From the NCBI GenBank assembly GCA_050249455.1, contig JBFWQM010000261.1, forward strand, positions 1 to 6,934: a DNA stretch of 6,934 nt, given 5' to 3'. The stretch comes from JBFWQM01 sp050249455. Lineage in GTDB: Bacteria > Pseudomonadota > Alphaproteobacteria > MPNO01 > VGEU01. The notes under the pieces are model-generated. The model saw only the letters and a list, made by a program, of their open reading frames with translations. It was not told where the DNA came from and did no database searches. The position numbers and the translations under genes are program-made. Below, one piece after another: positions 6,150 through 6,934 of this stretch. How positions within the stretch are numbered: the first letter of the stretch is position 1; each line of letters opens with the position of its first letter.

Positions 6150-6934
6150 TCAGGCGATCGTCAGCGCCTCGTCGATCAGCTTGGCCTGCTGCTTGATATG
6201 ACGCTGCATCAGGCCGGTGGCGGGGGATGCGGCTTCGACGCGCCCGACATAGCTTGGCCGCTTGGCCTTGACGTCGAGGGTCGCGAGCAGTTCCTCGATC
6301 CGGCGGTCCATGTAGGTCCACGCGCCCATGTTGCGTGGCTCCTCCTGGCACCAGATGACGTCGGCGTTGGGATAGCGCGAGAGTTCGGCGCCAAGCGAGC
6401 GGATCGGGAACGGATAGAGCTGCTCCACGCGCACCAGGGCGACGTCCTGGATCTTGCGCGCGTCACGCTCGGCGAGCAGGTCGTAGTAGACCTTGCCGCT
6501 GCACAGCACCACGCGCCGCACGTCCTTGTCGGCGGCGATCGCACCCGCTTCCGGGATCACCCGGTGGAAGCCCGTGTCGGGTCCCATGTCGGCGAGCGCC
6601 GAGACCGCGAGCTTATGTCGCAGCAGCGACTTCGGGGTCATGACGACCAGCGGCTTGCGGAAGTTGCGCCGCACCTGGCGGCGCAGCACGTGGAAGTAGT
6701 TGGCCGGCGTGGTGCAGTTCACGACCTGCCAGTTGTCGTCGCCGCAAAGCTGCAGGAAGCGCTCCAGCCGGGCGGAGGAATGCTCCGGCCCCTGGCCCTC
6801 GAAGCCATGCGGCAGCAGCATGACGAGGCCCGACATGCGCAGCCACTTGCTCTCGGACGAGGCGATGAACTGGTCGAAGATCACCTGCGCGCCGTTGGCG
6901 AAGTCGCCGAACTGCGCCTCCCACATGATCAGCG
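6150..6934 (-). CDS. odhA: 2-oxoglutarate dehydrogenase E1 component, C-terminal part, cut by window edge
   Basis: Also called sucA. This thiamine-diphosphate enzyme decarboxylates 2-oxoglutarate and passes the succinyl group to the lipoyl arm of OdhB, the rate-setting entry to the complex. About the last 260 residues are visible, out of roughly 930-990 in the family, and the frame stays open to the right edge. They hold the end of the pyrimidine-binding domain (MWEAQFGDFANGAQVIFDQF, then LLPHGFEGQGPEHSSARLERF). The C-terminal domain follows (TTPANYFHVLRRQ, KPLVVMTPKSLLRHK, VVLCSGKVYYDLLAER, LVRVEQLYPFP and VIWCQEEPRNMGAW). These are diagnostic of OdhA rather than of pyruvate dehydrogenase E1. 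The gene ends 69 bases before odhB on the same strand, with two hairpins between. The promoter and N-terminus lie outside the window. Confidence 0.95.
   Translation of the reverse strand, partial: LIMWEAQFGDFANGAQVIFDQFIASSESKWLRMSGLVMLLPHGFEGQGPEHSSARLERFLQLCGDDNWQVVNCTTPANYFHVLRRQVRRNFRKPLVVMTPKSLLRHKLAVSALADMGPDTGFHRVIPEAGAIAADKDVRRVVLCSGKVYYDLLAERDARKIQDVALVRVEQLYPFPIRSLGAELSRYPNADVIWCQEEPRNMGAWTYMDRRIEELLATLDVKAKRPSYVGRVEAASPATGLMQRHIKQQAKLIDEALTIA

Overview
The window is a high-GC stretch of ordinary chromosomal core genes, most likely from an alphaproteobacterium, perhaps of the Rhodospirillales or Rhizobiales. This rests on base composition, the 2-oxoglutarate dehydrogenase gene order, and a DUF484-xerC pair beside a small transaldolase and priA. 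The taxonomic call is inference, since no rRNA or tRNA gene is present.

Layout. Positions 1-587 (minus) hold the N-terminal third of the replication-restart helicase PriA, cut by the window edge. An 82-base divergent gap follows. A compact plus-strand operon then runs fsa-like transaldolase (670-1332), a DUF484 protein (1336-2052) and the tyrosine recombinase XerC (about 2025-2984). The first two are 3 bases apart, and the second pair overlaps by about 28 bases. A 76-base convergent gap holds a perfect 14-bp inverted repeat with a 5-base loop. The rest is on the minus strand. Read in transcription order it is the C-terminal part of odhA/sucA (6934-6150, cut by the edge), odhB/sucB (6080-4827), lpdA (4819-3413) and a small two-helix membrane protein (3366-3061).

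Function. odhA, odhB and lpdA encode E1, E2 and E3 of the 2-oxoglutarate dehydrogenase complex of the TCA cycle, with all the E2 and E3 catalytic and cofactor motifs I looked for intact. The plus-strand operon joins a sugar-phosphate enzyme to a chromosome-dimer-resolution recombinase and its usual DUF484 neighbour. PriA adds a second DNA-maintenance gene.

I found no mobile element, CRISPR array, phage gene, defence system, tRNA or rRNA, and nothing that amounts to a new biological system. The items worth a second look are small: the convergent-gap palindrome, two hairpins between odhA and odhB, the non-ATG overlapping start of xerC, an in-frame repeat in the OdhB linker, and the uncharacterised membrane protein after lpdA.
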